A stretch of DNA of 64,000 nt from Gimesia sp. (GCA_002706765.1 PAJV01000033.1:1-64000); one strand, 5' to 3'; positions 7,854 through 16,719 are shown, numbered from the stretch's first letter. Made by a program: numbers and translations. Notes: a model not told the origin generated them from the letters alone.

Positions 7854-9266
7854 TCAGTCAGATTTGTGCTCCACCTGTTTGACGAGTTTGTCAACGGTGT
7901 CGGAGATCAGTGTTTCCGTATCCGGTCCCCAGCGGTATGCCGGGCGACCGTATTCATACAGATTGGAACCCCCTTCATAACCCCCTTCGAGCCAGACGCG
8001 CCTGGAGGGGATGTAAGAGATCATGTCATCAGCATAACCACAGACCCAGGTGCCGGGACCGAATTCGCGTTTGAATTTCAACGCATAGTCAACGACGGTT
8101 TCCGCGCCCATGCCGATCATCAGCATTTCACTGCCCAGACGCCAGGCATGGAGTGGATAGGGGTAGCTGGCTGGGAATGTCTCTCCGGCGTCCAGTTTTT
8201 TCAGCAGTCGTTCCGCCCAGCGTTTTTTGATGGCACTGCTGCTGTTGAGGTCGGCTTCCAGGTCAGCACGGGTGACCGTTTTCTGATAGGGGAGCTCGAC
8301 GTAATTAAAGGCGGTCGCTAAACCATCTGAAATGGGCTTGAGTGGTTTCTGTAAGACTTCTTCGACAGCCACTGCCAGCATGTGTCCGTATTTTTCACAG
8401 AGTTCCACTTTGCGGCGGGGCAGGGGATTCTGATCTCCTCCACAGGTATTCACAAACATGGCGGTGACGCCGGGATGTTTCTGTTCAAGTTCCAACTGGG
8501 CAAAGCCGGGATAGTCGCCGCAGACTTTGGTGAAGCTGAGCGTGGTCGGGTGGCAGGCATAACCGAACAGGACTGCATCCAGTTTGCCATCCGGGCGTGT
8601 GACTGTCATAACGGGGACATCGTGGTCGACCGGACCCACCAGTTCTTTCCCCGCCTTCAGAAGGTTGGGAATATCAGCTTCGCGATTATTACGACGGTTC
8701 ACAGCGAAGGTGGTGTGGCCGTTACCCGTCTGGAGTTGAGCTGGTGCAAGATTTTTCAGAGACTCGCCGATCATGTCTACCGTTTTGAGAACCATGCGGT
8801 CTGTATATTCATTGACCAGTTTGACCTGCATCGGATCGACGGGATAGTAATCGTACAGATCGTCACCGAGCCGGGGACCACAATGATTATGGGAAAACGT
8901 AAACATGATCTGGTGACGTTCCAGCTGGAACTTCTGTTTGATCTCTGCGAAAACACGGTCGCTCATACTGCGGGGCACACCTTGAAAATCACTGGTGATC
9001 AATACCGCGCGGTGGCCTTTGTCATCTTCCAGAGCCAGTGCTTTCATCCAGATATCATGCAGCTTTCCATCGGGCAGTCGTTTGCTTCCATAACCGGCCA
9101 GCCAGACCCCTGTTTGAGGCGTGATGATGACTTTGGCGATCCCTGCTTTCCACTGTGTTTCGGCGTGGGCTTCAGAACGTCCGATTGAAAAAAAACTGAC
9201 GGATAATACACACAACCAGAGGGCAACTCTGTTGATTGTCTCCAGGCAGGTGACCGATTTATTCAT
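7854..9266 (-). CDS. Secreted neutral/alkaline ceramidase-like protein
   Basis: This 470-residue protein has a Sec signal peptide ending near SEAHA. It has the neutral/alkaline non-lysosomal ceramidase N-terminal domain: WKAGIAKVIITPQTGVWLAGY, the metal-site motif FSHNHCGP, and a later NTCGGDQNPLP. In true ceramidases the last block carries the Ser nucleophile (GDVSPN type). Here the Ser position is occupied by Asn, as in many planctomycete members, so amide hydrolysis of ceramide is doubtful. The gene is convergent with the aldolase gene, with only 16 bases between stops and no clear terminator. AAGGAA before the ATG supports the start. Its substrate is unknown. Confidence 0.8.
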   Translation of the reverse strand: MNKSVTCLETINRVALWLCVLSVSFFSIGRSEAHAETQWKAGIAKVIITPQTGVWLAGYGSKRLPDGKLHDIWMKALALEDDKGHRAVLITSDFQGVPRSMSDRVFAEIKQKFQLERHQIMFTFSHNHCGPRLGDDLYDYYPVDPMQVKLVNEYTDRMVLKTVDMIGESLKNLAPAQLQTGNGHTTFAVNRRNNREADIPNLLKAGKELVGPVDHDVPVMTVTRPDGKLDAVLFGYACHPTTLSFTKVCGDYPGFAQLELEQKHPGVTAMFVNTCGGDQNPLPRRKVELCEKYGHMLAVAVEEVLQKPLKPISDGLATAFNYVELPYQKTVTRADLEADLNSSSAIKKRWAERLLKKLDAGETFPASYPYPLHAWRLGSEMLMIGMGAETVVDYALKFKREFGPGTWVCGYADDMISYIPSRRVWLEGGYEGGSNLYEYGRPAYRWGPDTETLISDTVDKLVKQVEHKSD

Positions 9267-9808
9267 GCGGATTTCCTTGTGTGCGGGTTCTGATAAATAG
9301 CTGCGACAGAGAGTGGAGACCGAATTTTCTAATTTAGATTAAGAAAGAGGGGATCGCAAGCAGGAAGGCCGCTTTCGTAAAGAAACGGAAACAGAAAGGA
9401 GATGAATCGCGCATCGGGAAAGGTGAGATGGTGGTCTCGTCCAGGTCGGGTTAATTTGGTACGTGAGAGTATTATTGATGCGTTAAACATTATTTAGCTT
9501 TCTTGAATAAGCCATGTACACTGTTAATGCACTGTACGGGAGCCTTTATTTTGAACTACTCTGTGAATTAACGAATTCTACTTATTGCCTGCGCTGAAGA
9601 AAAACCTAGAATTCTTGTTAGATTAACAAACGAAGAGTGCTGCTTTACTTAATACTTTTTTGAGTGTGTTGGTGTTCCCTCCAATTGTTAAGCCATTCTT
9701 ATTGGCCCCGCTTTAATTTACTAAGGCGATTGACCCGGGCTCTTATTTCAGTACCAGTGATTCCGGTATTGTCTCCAATCATATTTTCATAGTTAAAGGG
9801 TTGAATTC
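9267..9808. other. AT-rich divergent intergenic region
   Basis: About 540 bp separate the ceramidase-like gene and the rightward DUF1559 gene. The stretch is AT-rich with no coding frame of note. It contains the dyad TTGTTAGATTAACAA at 9615-9629 (6-base arms, 3-base centre), which could be an operator. No regulator gene is adjacent to test that idea. Confidence 0.4.
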
Positions 9809-10783
9809 ATGCGATCAAAGAACGTCTCTCTCAAGCGAGGTTTTACACTCATCGAATTGCTGGTGGTGATTGCCATCATCGCGATTCTGATTGCCCTGCT
9901 CCTTCCCGCTGTGCAACAGGCGCGTGAAGCGGCCCGCCGCAGTACCTGTAAGAATGCACTGAAGCAGGTAGGTCTGGCGTTGCACAATTATCACGATTCA
10001 CATCGCACATTTCCTCCGGGAGCTGTGTGGTATGGGAACGGCTCAGCACCAGCTGACGGGCGGCATGTCAGCTGGGGAACGACCTGGGTTGTGCAGGTTC
10101 TGCCCTTCATGGATCAGTCTCCGCTGTACAATAAATACAATATGAGTTTGCCTGCTCAAAGTGCGAACTCAGACACCACGGACAGCGTACTCCAGGCAAC
10201 GATCCCGATTCTGCGCTGCCCCTCACAATCAGGCATTGATCGATCCTTGCTGACTCAACCTGCTGATGGCAACTTTTCGAAAATTTCCTATGCTGGTTCT
10301 GTAGGCGCTGGTTCAATGCTGAATATTTCAGACTACAACGGCGCCCGACGTGGTATTTTCAGTCCGATCGCCCAGAACGGTGCAAAAATCCGTGATATTA
10401 CAGACGGTACTTCAAATGCCATCATGCTCGGAGAAATCGTCGTCGGCACGAGTACGGCAGACGATAAAGGTGCCTGGGGCTGGTGTACGGGGGCCTTGTT
10501 CAGCGGGAGAAATTCCAATGGGATCCTGACTCCCAATACGACGAACGTCACCGATGGGACTCCCTATGCTTCGAACAATACCTCCGATAATAATTTTAAT
10601 CGACGTAATAATCCGGACATTACAGGTTCGGGAGCCGGCCAGGGATTACGCAGCTCTCACGTTGGTGGTGCGCATGTAACTTTGGCCGATGGTTCGGTGC
10701 GGTTTATCTCCGAAAACGTAGACCAGAATACTTATCTGAATCTCCTGTCGATTGACGATGGAAACGTACTTGGTGAGTATTAA
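9809..10783 (+). CDS. DUF1559 prepilin-type N-terminal cleavage protein
   Basis: This is a 324-residue DUF1559 protein. The N-terminus [13 protein letters not shown] is a prepilin signal with Gly before the Phe cleavage point, and [15 protein letters not shown] follows. The C-terminus carries HVGGAHVTLADGSVRFISEN, the H-G-G / DGSVRF signature. It is followed by a strong terminator-like hairpin and then a small lipoprotein gene. The pair therefore parallels the DUF1559-lipoprotein order elsewhere in the window but without a BNR gene. Surface location is inferred; function is unknown. Confidence 0.93.
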   Translation: MRSKNVSLKRGFTLIELLVVIAIIAILIALLLPAVQQAREAARRSTCKNALKQVGLALHNYHDSHRTFPPGAVWYGNGSAPADGRHVSWGTTWVVQVLPFMDQSPLYNKYNMSLPAQSANSDTTDSVLQATIPILRCPSQSGIDRSLLTQPADGNFSKISYAGSVGAGSMLNISDYNGARRGIFSPIAQNGAKIRDITDGTSNAIMLGEIVVGTSTADDKGAWGWCTGALFSGRNSNGILTPNTTNVTDGTPYASNNTSDNNFNRRNNPDITGSGAGQGLRSSHVGGAHVTLADGSVRFISENVDQNTYLNLLSIDDGNVLGEY

Positions 10784-10817
10784 TCGATCAGAGGCACTGA
10801 CACAATAGCTTGAATCT

Positions 10818-10853
10818 GCAGCTCCCGTGTTTTACATTGGAGCTGCTTTTTTT
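10818..10853 (+). terminator. Rho-independent terminator after DUF1559 gene
   Basis: The arms GCAGCTCC (10818-10825) and GGAGCTGC (10839-10846) are perfectly complementary and are followed by seven T residues. It lies 34 bases after the DUF1559 stop and 22 bases before the next ATG, so the lipoprotein may need its own promoter or rely on read-through. Confidence 0.85.
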
Positions 10854-10875
10854 AATTACAAACAGGAATGAAAGA

Positions 10876-11256
10876 ATGAAAAAAAACAGCCCAGGACTCT
10901 GCGGGCGACTAGCCTGCTTTGCAATGTTGCTTCTGTTCTCGTCGGTATTAACTGGTTGTGGAGGGCCTTCAGCGCCACCACCGTCCGAGACACAGAAAAG
11001 TGAAGTTGCGAAAAAATCGATTGATGATTTCGTCGCGGCGGCAAAAAAAAGTCCCAGGACGGCTGCTCAGGATCTGACGATTCTGATGGAGTCCCTCGAT
11101 GCTTACGCCAGCGAATATGGTGGCCCCTACATCGAACTGCGAGATGCGGCCAAAGAGCTGTTAGCACTGTATCAGAGTTCTGCTGCAAAAGATAAAATCG
11201 ATGCCCAACTGGAAGTGCTGCAGCAAAAAGCAAATGCCCTCTCCTCCGCCGACTGA
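10876..11256 (+). CDS. Small lipoprotein of unknown function
   Basis: This 126-residue protein starts at ATG 10876 with AGGAA 7 bases upstream. The signal peptide is MKKNSPGLCGRLACFAMLLL, and the lipobox is VLTGC followed by GGPSAPPPSE. The mature part is helical and charged (KSIDDFVAAAKKSPRTAAQDL to EVLQQKANALSSAD) and lacks the beta-rich carboxypeptidase-regulatory-like fold of the other DUF1559-linked lipoproteins. No family was recognised. It follows the DUF1559 gene across a terminator hairpin and may be an anchored helical partner. Confidence 0.7.
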   Translation: MKKNSPGLCGRLACFAMLLLFSSVLTGCGGPSAPPPSETQKSEVAKKSIDDFVAAAKKSPRTAAQDLTILMESLDAYASEYGGPYIELRDAAKELLALYQSSAAKDKIDAQLEVLQQKANALSSAD

Positions 11257-11280
11257 TGCCTGGATGATTTGAATCGGCTT

Positions 11281-11320
11281 TCGGTGATCGCATACAAAAT
11301 CAGACAGGTGCGATCACCGA
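11281..11320. terminator. Bidirectional terminator-like hairpin
   Basis: TCGGTGATCGC (11281-11291) and GCGATCACCGA (11310-11320) form a perfect 11-bp stem. It sits between two convergent genes that stop at 11256 and 11326. No long T tract follows on either side, so it may act with Rho or only protect the 3' ends. Confidence 0.55.
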
Positions 11321-11325
11321 GATCA

Positions 11326-12195
11326 TCATTCTACGATCGTCAAAGATTTGATGCTGCCGTTCCTGGAAAAATCCTGACTGAATTCGAGAGTGGCTTGGAC
11401 TTTCACTTCTGCATGGCCTGCGATCATGACAGTAGGAGGGGAGAGGTAACCTGATCCCGCATGGGTGATCTTCAAGCCGGTGACCTTTCCCTCTTTGATG
11501 ATGGCCTTGGCACTGGCTGGCGTGTGTTTCCAGAGCCCCCCGCGCTCAGGCTGATAGCGATAGTAATTGGAAACGGTATCCAGCCGATCGTTGGTGATGC
11601 CCTGTTTTCCCAGGGCTGACATCAGCACTTCTTTGTTCGCGCGTACCCGTGCAGCGGAGGGAGCGCCACCCCGCGCCGGTTTCACATTACTGAATGCCTG
11701 TCGAAAGACTTCCGGTTCTACACCCAGGGCGGCGGCAATCAGTGCGACCGGACGTCCGTGATCACGCAGATCGGTTTCGTATCCGCCTGTGAAAACGACA
11801 GAGTCTGCAGGCACATTTCTTAAATCGGCATTCTGTCTCTGTTGATCTGGCAGAGCCTCAATTCGCGAGTGAGGGGGACGACCTGCTTCCGGTCGTGGAT
11901 GCTCGTCCCTGTGCGGAGGGTGATGTCGCGGAGGATGAGGAGGCCGCGGCAGTTCATCGCGTGTCAGCGTGCCACTCTGGTCACGATCCAGGTTCCTGAG
12001 TACACCCGAAGCCTGTTCGATTTCCTGTGTGGAAATCTCGCCATTCCGGTCTGTATCAAACAGCATCATAAAAGGATCACGAGGAGGGCCCTCCGGTCGC
12101 TGATTGTCATGGTCTTCATTTCCCCCCGGTGGGTGAGAAGCGACTCCTGTCGCAATCAGTGCAACGACAGCTGCGAACACAATCAGATATTTCAT
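11326..12195 (-). CDS. Secreted EF-hand protein
   Basis: This 289-residue protein has a short signal peptide (MKYLIVFAAVVALIATGVAS). Two canonical EF-hand calcium loops follow, DTDRNGEISTQE and DRDQSGTLTRDE, each with the acidic, Asn/Ser, Gly and final Glu positions. A His/Pro/Arg-rich linker (PRPPHPPRHHPPHRDEHPRP) follows and may bind metal or act as a spacer. The C-terminal half, from LRNVPADSVVFTGGYETD to KSLTIVE, was not recognised. Calcium-dependent extracellular binding is inferred from the loops. Confidence 0.75.
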   Translation of the reverse strand: MKYLIVFAAVVALIATGVASHPPGGNEDHDNQRPEGPPRDPFMMLFDTDRNGEISTQEIEQASGVLRNLDRDQSGTLTRDELPRPPHPPRHHPPHRDEHPRPEAGRPPHSRIEALPDQQRQNADLRNVPADSVVFTGGYETDLRDHGRPVALIAAALGVEPEVFRQAFSNVKPARGGAPSAARVRANKEVLMSALGKQGITNDRLDTVSNYYRYQPERGGLWKHTPASAKAIIKEGKVTGLKITHAGSGYLSPPTVMIAGHAEVKVQATLEFSQDFSRNGSIKSLTIVE

Positions 12196-13023
12196 CAGCT
12201 TCGATCTCCCTGCTGGGGGCCCGTTAGTTCGATTTACCAGAGTTCCATGAGTTGAGACAAAGGGAACAGTGACCCGTCAGGAACCGTAACGCAAGCGTTC
12301 CTGCAGAGCTACCGGATAAATTTCAATTTATCGAGATTCCACTGGTTTACTTCGATTTCGGGGCTTATGTCTTTTCATTCGCTACCCTCCAATGCAAACC
12401 AGGCCTGCATCTGGTAGGAGCAGTTGCACTGGGATGAACCGTTTCTCCCTTTTTTAGAAAGGGGCTCCAGAACGACGCCCCAGGCATCACGCTGCTCGTG
12501 GTCAACGCAGGCCTCACCACCCACGCCGCCATTCGCCTGCAGGACTGAACTTCCCACACCTGCTGCTACACATTTCCGCACTCCCGCTGCATAAAATGAA
12601 CTTGACCGCTGCGTGCCGACAGCGATAAGCGCTGTTTTGGGTCGCGCGCGTGCCCAGTTTACAGAGCACCGAAACACGCGACAGCTGTTATTGATCTTCA
12701 CTAAAAATGAGCCTGTTTTTTCCCGATTTGCACTGCCTGAAAGCACACTCGTTCGTGATGTCACCCTGCGTGTCGCCACACATCGCAAAGCTTCGCCCCG
12801 GCACCGCCCCGACGTCGCAGCAGGTCGGTCCCCTGTCAACCCGTATCGCCACATGATATTGTTCATCCCTCTTGACCTCCCCACGCACTTCCACAAAATA
12901 ATCCAATATGCAACGGAACCACAAACCCCCAGCCAACGGACTCCAGTTCAACAGCTCGAACACAAGAATTAACCCCACAAAAATGACAAAAATTCAATGT
13001 CCTCTTACCCTTGCGGGTGCCAT

Positions 13024-13042
13024 CTGTCGGCTTGCCCGACAG
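13024..13042. repeat. CTTG-loop hairpin, copy 1
   Basis: CTGTCGG and CCGACAG form a 7-bp stem around the loop CTTGC. The stem sequence differs from that of the other copies while pairing is retained. Confidence 0.6.
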
Positions 13043-13175
13043 TGTTTTGGGTAACCATCCCAACTCAGAAAAACAGGGTGAGCCCGAATACAATTCGGGC
13101 CGAGCACAGCGAGCAGGAGGTCACAGCTGCCACGCACAATTCGGAACCAGGCTCCCCCACGCATTCAGCGGGTGG

Positions 13176-13198
13176 CACCGTTGGCTTGCCCAACGGTG
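13176..13198. repeat. CTTG-loop hairpin, copy 2
   Basis: CACCGTTGG and CCAACGGTG form a perfect 9-bp stem around the loop CTTGC. Compared with copy 1 the pairs change on both sides together, which points to selection on, or mobility of, the folded form. Confidence 0.6.
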
Positions 13199-13767
13199 AA
13201 GGTGATCACGGCTCCCTTACCCGTTTCACAAAGCATTATAAAAGAAACGCCCCACGCCCCGCAGATGAAAATCCCGAACCACTGAAAGATCAAAGGAAGG
13301 ATCAGAAAGGTGTCATCGATATTCACCATAGAACGTCCCACCTGAGCCATTGAGCTTCAGCCGCGGTTTTATACCTCGCTCGCAAAAAACCGCAGCTAAC
13401 ACCGTTCGGCTACTACGAAAGAAAGAAATGCGAAAGAAAGAGGGGGGGGTAGCCCCGGATGTAATCCGGGGTCGCCAAAGGCGACAGGAAACTGTCAGTG
13501 CAGACTCACAAATCAGAACAACAAAGCCAACCCTATCGTCGTAGGGTGCGGACCCATGTGTCCGCCCGCCTGGCGAGTATCAACCCGGCATCGCGCACAA
13601 TGGGAACAGAATGAAACATCCCTGTCAGACTTTTGAACCACGAAAAACACAAAACGCCACGAAAGAAAAAAGAGGGTGAGCCCGGATAAAATCCGGGCCG
13701 AGCGCAGCGAGCAGGAGGTCACAGCTGCCACATTTAATCCGGAACATAAACCCCCCCCACTCGACAC

Positions 13768-13784
13768 GGCCGGACAAGCCGGCC
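13768..13784. repeat. CTTG-loop hairpin, inverted copy
   Basis: On the minus strand GGCCGG, loop CTTGT, CCGGCC forms a 6-bp stem. The orientation is opposite to the copies at 13024 and 13176. A degenerate further copy with the same loop lies at 13847-13870. Confidence 0.5.
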
Positions 13785-13890
13785 ATGGCACCCCGAAACC
13801 TCTATCTTAATTGCACTGTCTCCTGTAAAATCTGAAGTGCGCGGTCCACAGTTCGGCTTGCTCGACAGTGCTTGTACTTACGTTGTCTTG

Positions 13891-13984
13891 CACGTTTCAT
13901 AAAGCATTATAAAAGAAGCCCTCACTCCCCGCAGATGAAAATCCCCAGGGTTATAATGGGGGCAGAATAAAAAAAGTCCAGACC
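13891..13984 (+). repeat. Direct repeat, left copy
   Basis: A stretch of about 94 bp beginning CACGTTTCATAAAGCATT and including GCAGATGAAAATCCCCAGGG closely matches 16547-16640. A shorter copy lies at 13222-13276. The two long copies flank the orphan gene and the insertion sequence. Confidence 0.75.
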
Positions 13985-14019
13985 CATACTAAGCTATCCG
14001 GAATTTCTAAGGTGCTATA

Positions 14020-14886
14020 ATGAGACCTGATTCTGAGTATTCATACTATGTATTACCAGGCCAGGATATAAGTTCAGATGATTTATCGGTACAAGATCCA
14101 GGGAAACTCCCCTGTCAGATGCCTGAAGGCTTGGAGTTCCTTCCAATTGAATATCCTTTAAAGATATTGACGGCAGTGGCTGTCCACGTACCTCCACCTT
14201 TGATTTTCACAGGAATACGAGCGGCTGTTGTCTCAACTGACTATCGAGGGCCTGTGCTAGCTTGTGAGGGAGGGTGGGTTACAGAAATGGAGTTGGAGTT
14301 TGAGATTGGTGGTGAAGCCGGTCAATCTGATTCAGATAGGAGCAGCGTAGCTTCGATCGCGTGTCGGTCGACTGATCTTGCTCTTCCGAATTCAATAGCC
14401 GAGCAAGCGATTGGAAAATTCGTAACAACGAATCGAGATCAGCTACATTTCCAGGTTTCGTGTAATGTGCTATTGCATCTAAAATTCTGGGACCAGGTAC
14501 ATGGCTGGCGGACTTGTTGGGAGAAAGTTATTGAACCTATATTTGGTCCACTTTCTGATAACGCCATCGATGATCCGTTTTTGGCAAAATTTGACGCGCA
14601 GACTGAAGACGCCTTCCGCTCAAATATCAAAATGGAAGCAAAGTCAACTGGTCCGGAAGTTGGTTCTTTTATACCTTGTGCTCTCGTTGACAACAATTCT
14701 GTGATCGAGCCATGTTGTGTTTACGAGATTCAGAATATGTCATCCAGCGACGAAGTGACATCGGGAATTCTGCATATTCTCTCTCCTGAAGCACCTGTCA
14801 ATATTCGCAATTTGCGATTATTGACCCGTTGCCTTGAGCTGGATCGCAGTTTAAGGGATTCGTGTCTTCTTGGCATAATAGAGTAA
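14020..14886 (+). CDS. Hypothetical protein, orphan cargo gene
   Basis: This 288-residue protein has no family I recognise. There is no signal peptide or membrane helix. It has several Cys residues and two blocks that look globular (FLPIEYPLKILTAVAVHVPPPL, split by a loop, and VIEPCCVYEIQNMSSSDEVTSG). AAGGTG lies about 5 bases before the ATG. Base use appears more AT-rich than in neighbouring genes, with many ATA, TTA and AGA-type codons, suggesting acquisition. It lies alone between the direct repeats at 13891 and 16547, just left of the IS4 element, so it may have arrived by recombination between repeats. It should be treated as a real but uncharacterised gene. Confidence 0.6.
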   Translation: MRPDSEYSYYVLPGQDISSDDLSVQDPGKLPCQMPEGLEFLPIEYPLKILTAVAVHVPPPLIFTGIRAAVVSTDYRGPVLACEGGWVTEMELEFEIGGEAGQSDSDRSSVASIACRSTDLALPNSIAEQAIGKFVTTNRDQLHFQVSCNVLLHLKFWDQVHGWRTCWEKVIEPIFGPLSDNAIDDPFLAKFDAQTEDAFRSNIKMEAKSTGPEVGSFIPCALVDNNSVIEPCCVYEIQNMSSSDEVTSGILHILSPEAPVNIRNLRLLTRCLELDRSLRDSCLLGIIE

Positions 14887-14997
14887 ACGAAGAGCAGAAA
14901 AGGCGTCAGCAACTGTCATAATGTTTGACTAGTTTGACTGTCTTAACCGTCTGTCGGATGTATAAGGGGTCAGGAGTCTTTAAAAAGAGTCCTGACC

Positions 14998-16519
14998 CAA
15001 TCCTGTTCGGCACGGTTTATGCTACCTGTAAAAAATCACCACGAATAGAGAGGTTTCGTGTATTTCGTGACGTTCGTGGTTTGTAAATTGGTCAATTTGC
15101 AGGCAGGAAGGTGCGTTGACCGCTTGAGATATCTGTCATGCCACAAGCGAAGCGCGCCGAGATTGAAGAACAGGACATCACCGGACTGAAGTACTTCCGT
15201 CAGTTGGGAAGTCTGCTGCAGGAACTGCATGACGTCGGCTGTGAACGTGATCGCGCTGGCAATCGCAGTCTGCACATGGATCAGTATTGTACGATGATCC
15301 TGCTCTACCTGTTCAATCCCATCGTGACGTCTCTCCGTGGCCTGCAGCAGGCCAGTGAACTCAAAAAGGTTCAGAAAAAACTGAAGTGCCCCCGTGCTTC
15401 TCTTGGTTCACTCTCTGAATCTGTCGCTGTTTTTGATTCCGAATGTCTGAAACCGATCATTGCCGCCCTGGGGGATAAGCTGGCGCCGATTGCGAAAGAG
15501 AGCCGACTGCAGGAAATCAGGCACACAATGACCCTGGTCGACGGCACCGTGATTACCGCTTTGCCCCGCATCGCCCAGGCTTCGTTCCTCGAAACACAAT
15601 CCGGTCATTCCAACCTGATGAACTGGACGCTGCACACGCACTTTGAAGTGGACCGCCACGTGCCGACGCGGATCGACGTCACCCCCACCGGCGGAGGAGA
15701 ATTCGATGAACGGGCCGTTATGGACCGTGCCGTTGAATCGGACCGAACGTATGTGATGGATCGCGGGTATGCGAAATTCGAACTCTTTAACCGCATTGTT
15801 GATGCCGGTAGTAGCTATGTCTGCCGGATCCGGGATAACAGTGTCTACGATGTTCTGTCAGAACAGGAACTGACAGACGCAGACAGGGCTGCCCATGTGA
15901 TGAGCGATGAGATCATTCAACTCGGATCAGTTCAAGCAAAATCAAAACCGAACCATCGCCTGCGGCTGATTCTGATCGAGATGGAACCGCATCAGAAGCG
16001 CACCCGCTATGGCGGCAAGAGCACGGGGCCGAACTGCGATGGCGTGTTACGGATCGCGACCAATCTGCTGGACGTTCCCGCGGAAATCATTGCGCTGATG
16101 TATCGTTATCGCTGGACGATTGAGATTTTCTTCCGTTTTTTCAAGCACACGCTGGGCTGCCGTCATCTGTTGAGCAGGTCGCAGAACGGCATTGAGATTC
16201 AGACTTACTGTGCGATCATCGCCAGCATGCTGATCAGTCTGTGGACCGGTCGTAAGCCGACGTTGCGTACCTATGAAATGATCTGCTGGTACTTCACCGG
16301 CATGTGTGATGAAGAAGAGCTGTTGTCGCACATTTCAAAGTTGCAAAAACAGAACAGTTGATTCGCGGGCCGCCGATGCGTCTCGTCTGCCTTACTTAAC
16401 GCTGCGCCGATTTCTCTGAGAGCCAGCACTCGCATCATCTCCCCGCAGATTTTACAATCACTCAATGCCCTGATCCTGAAATCAGCCGCCGAGAGCAACT
16501 AACGGGCCGAACAGGATTG
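14998..16519 (+). mobile_element. Complete IS4-family insertion sequence
   Basis: This 1522-bp element has terminal inverted repeats that match perfectly over 14 bases (CAATCCTGTTCGGC at the left end, its complement GCCGAACAGGATTG at 16506-16519) and partly beyond. The 9-base sequence GTCCTGACC flanks it on both sides (14989-14997 and 16520-16528) as a target duplication. Removing the element and one duplication restores a palindrome of the form AAGGGGTCAGGAGTCTTT...AAGAGTCCTGACCCCTTT, which also exists as diverged copies at 20755 and 21201. The single gene inside is intact, so the insertion looks recent. Confidence 0.9.
15138..16361 (+). CDS. IS4-family DDE transposase
   Basis: This 407-residue transposase catalyses cut-and-paste movement of its own element. 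The DDE triad is readable: D135 in TLVDGT, D208 in YVMDRGY and E329 in MYRYRWTIEIFFRFFK. The last block is the Y-R-E-K signature of IS4-type enzymes (Tyr322, Arg325, Glu329, Lys336). No frameshift or stop interrupts it, and it lies within matched terminal repeats, so it may still be active. Confidence 0.92.
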   Translation: MPQAKRAEIEEQDITGLKYFRQLGSLLQELHDVGCERDRAGNRSLHMDQYCTMILLYLFNPIVTSLRGLQQASELKKVQKKLKCPRASLGSLSESVAVFDSECLKPIIAALGDKLAPIAKESRLQEIRHTMTLVDGTVITALPRIAQASFLETQSGHSNLMNWTLHTHFEVDRHVPTRIDVTPTGGGEFDERAVMDRAVESDRTYVMDRGYAKFELFNRIVDAGSSYVCRIRDNSVYDVLSEQELTDADRAAHVMSDEIIQLGSVQAKSKPNHRLRLILIEMEPHQKRTRYGGKSTGPNCDGVLRIATNLLDVPAEIIALMYRYRWTIEIFFRFFKHTLGCRHLLSRSQNGIEIQTYCAIIASMLISLWTGRKPTLRTYEMICWYFTGMCDEEELLSHISKLQKQNS

Positions 16520-16546
16520 GTCCTGACCCCTTTATCCCTTTTCTTT

Positions 16547-16640
16547 CACGTTTCACAAAGCATTATAAAAGAAGCCCTCACTCCCTGCAGTTGAAAATAC
16601 CCAGGGTTATAAAGGGGGCAGAATAAAAAAAGTTCAGCCC
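16547..16640 (+). repeat. Direct repeat, right copy
   Basis: CACGTTTCACAAAGCATT and the following bases align with 13891-13984 with only a few substitutions. Together they bracket about 2.56 kb containing the orphan gene and the IS. Confidence 0.75.
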
Positions 16641-16645
16641 CCTTT
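16611..16645 (-). terminator. Terminator-like hairpin after M56-TlpA gene
   Basis: AAAGGGGGC (16611-16619) and GCCCCCTTT (16637-16645) form a perfect 9-bp stem about 75 bases after the stop of the leftward M56 gene. Runs of T on the minus strand occur within the loop and not after the stem, so termination is only probable. Confidence 0.45.
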
Positions 16646-16719
16646 GGCCCTCACTACACACATGAAGAACTCGTACCTTTTTGCGGATTCAGGCATAATA
16701 TAAAGTTCGTACATTCGAT

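Larger units (their letters stand above)
12196..14019. repeat. Gene-poor island of small structured repeats
   Basis: About 1.8 kb without a convincing gene. Several frames are open (the longest at 12375-12896, minus) but lack family motifs and a ribosome site, and their codon pattern looks random. The stretch carries three partial copies of the 185-bp intergenic element (13078-13132, 13453-13500 and 13676-13731) and CTTG-loop hairpins at 13024, 13176, 13768 and 13847. Two copies of an 80-95 bp direct repeat (13222 and 13891) and an AGCCGCGGTT/AACCGC hairpin at 13359-13411 are also present. It appears to be a landing zone for mobile palindromic sequences. Confidence 0.6.
16362..16719. other. 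IS right end, direct repeat and hairpin
   Basis: The first 158 bases are the non-coding right end of the IS. They are followed by the 9-base duplication and the remaining half of the split palindrome. The right copy of the direct repeat (16547-16640) and the terminator-like hairpin at 16611-16645 complete the gap. No gene is seen. Confidence 0.6.

Noticed and set aside
8382-9188. A 268-codon plus-strand open frame
   Set aside because: It lies entirely antisense to the ceramidase-like gene, whose own frame has a signal peptide and family motifs.
12375-12896. A 173-codon minus-strand open frame in the repeat island
   Set aside because: No family motif, unusual composition with many Cys, Ser and Arg, no ribosome site, and it overlaps other open frames and repeat sequence. 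Probably not coding.
13078-13731. Possible CRISPR array
   Set aside because: The repeats differ in spacing and orientation, are palindromic with changed stems, and have no regular spacers or cas genes nearby.
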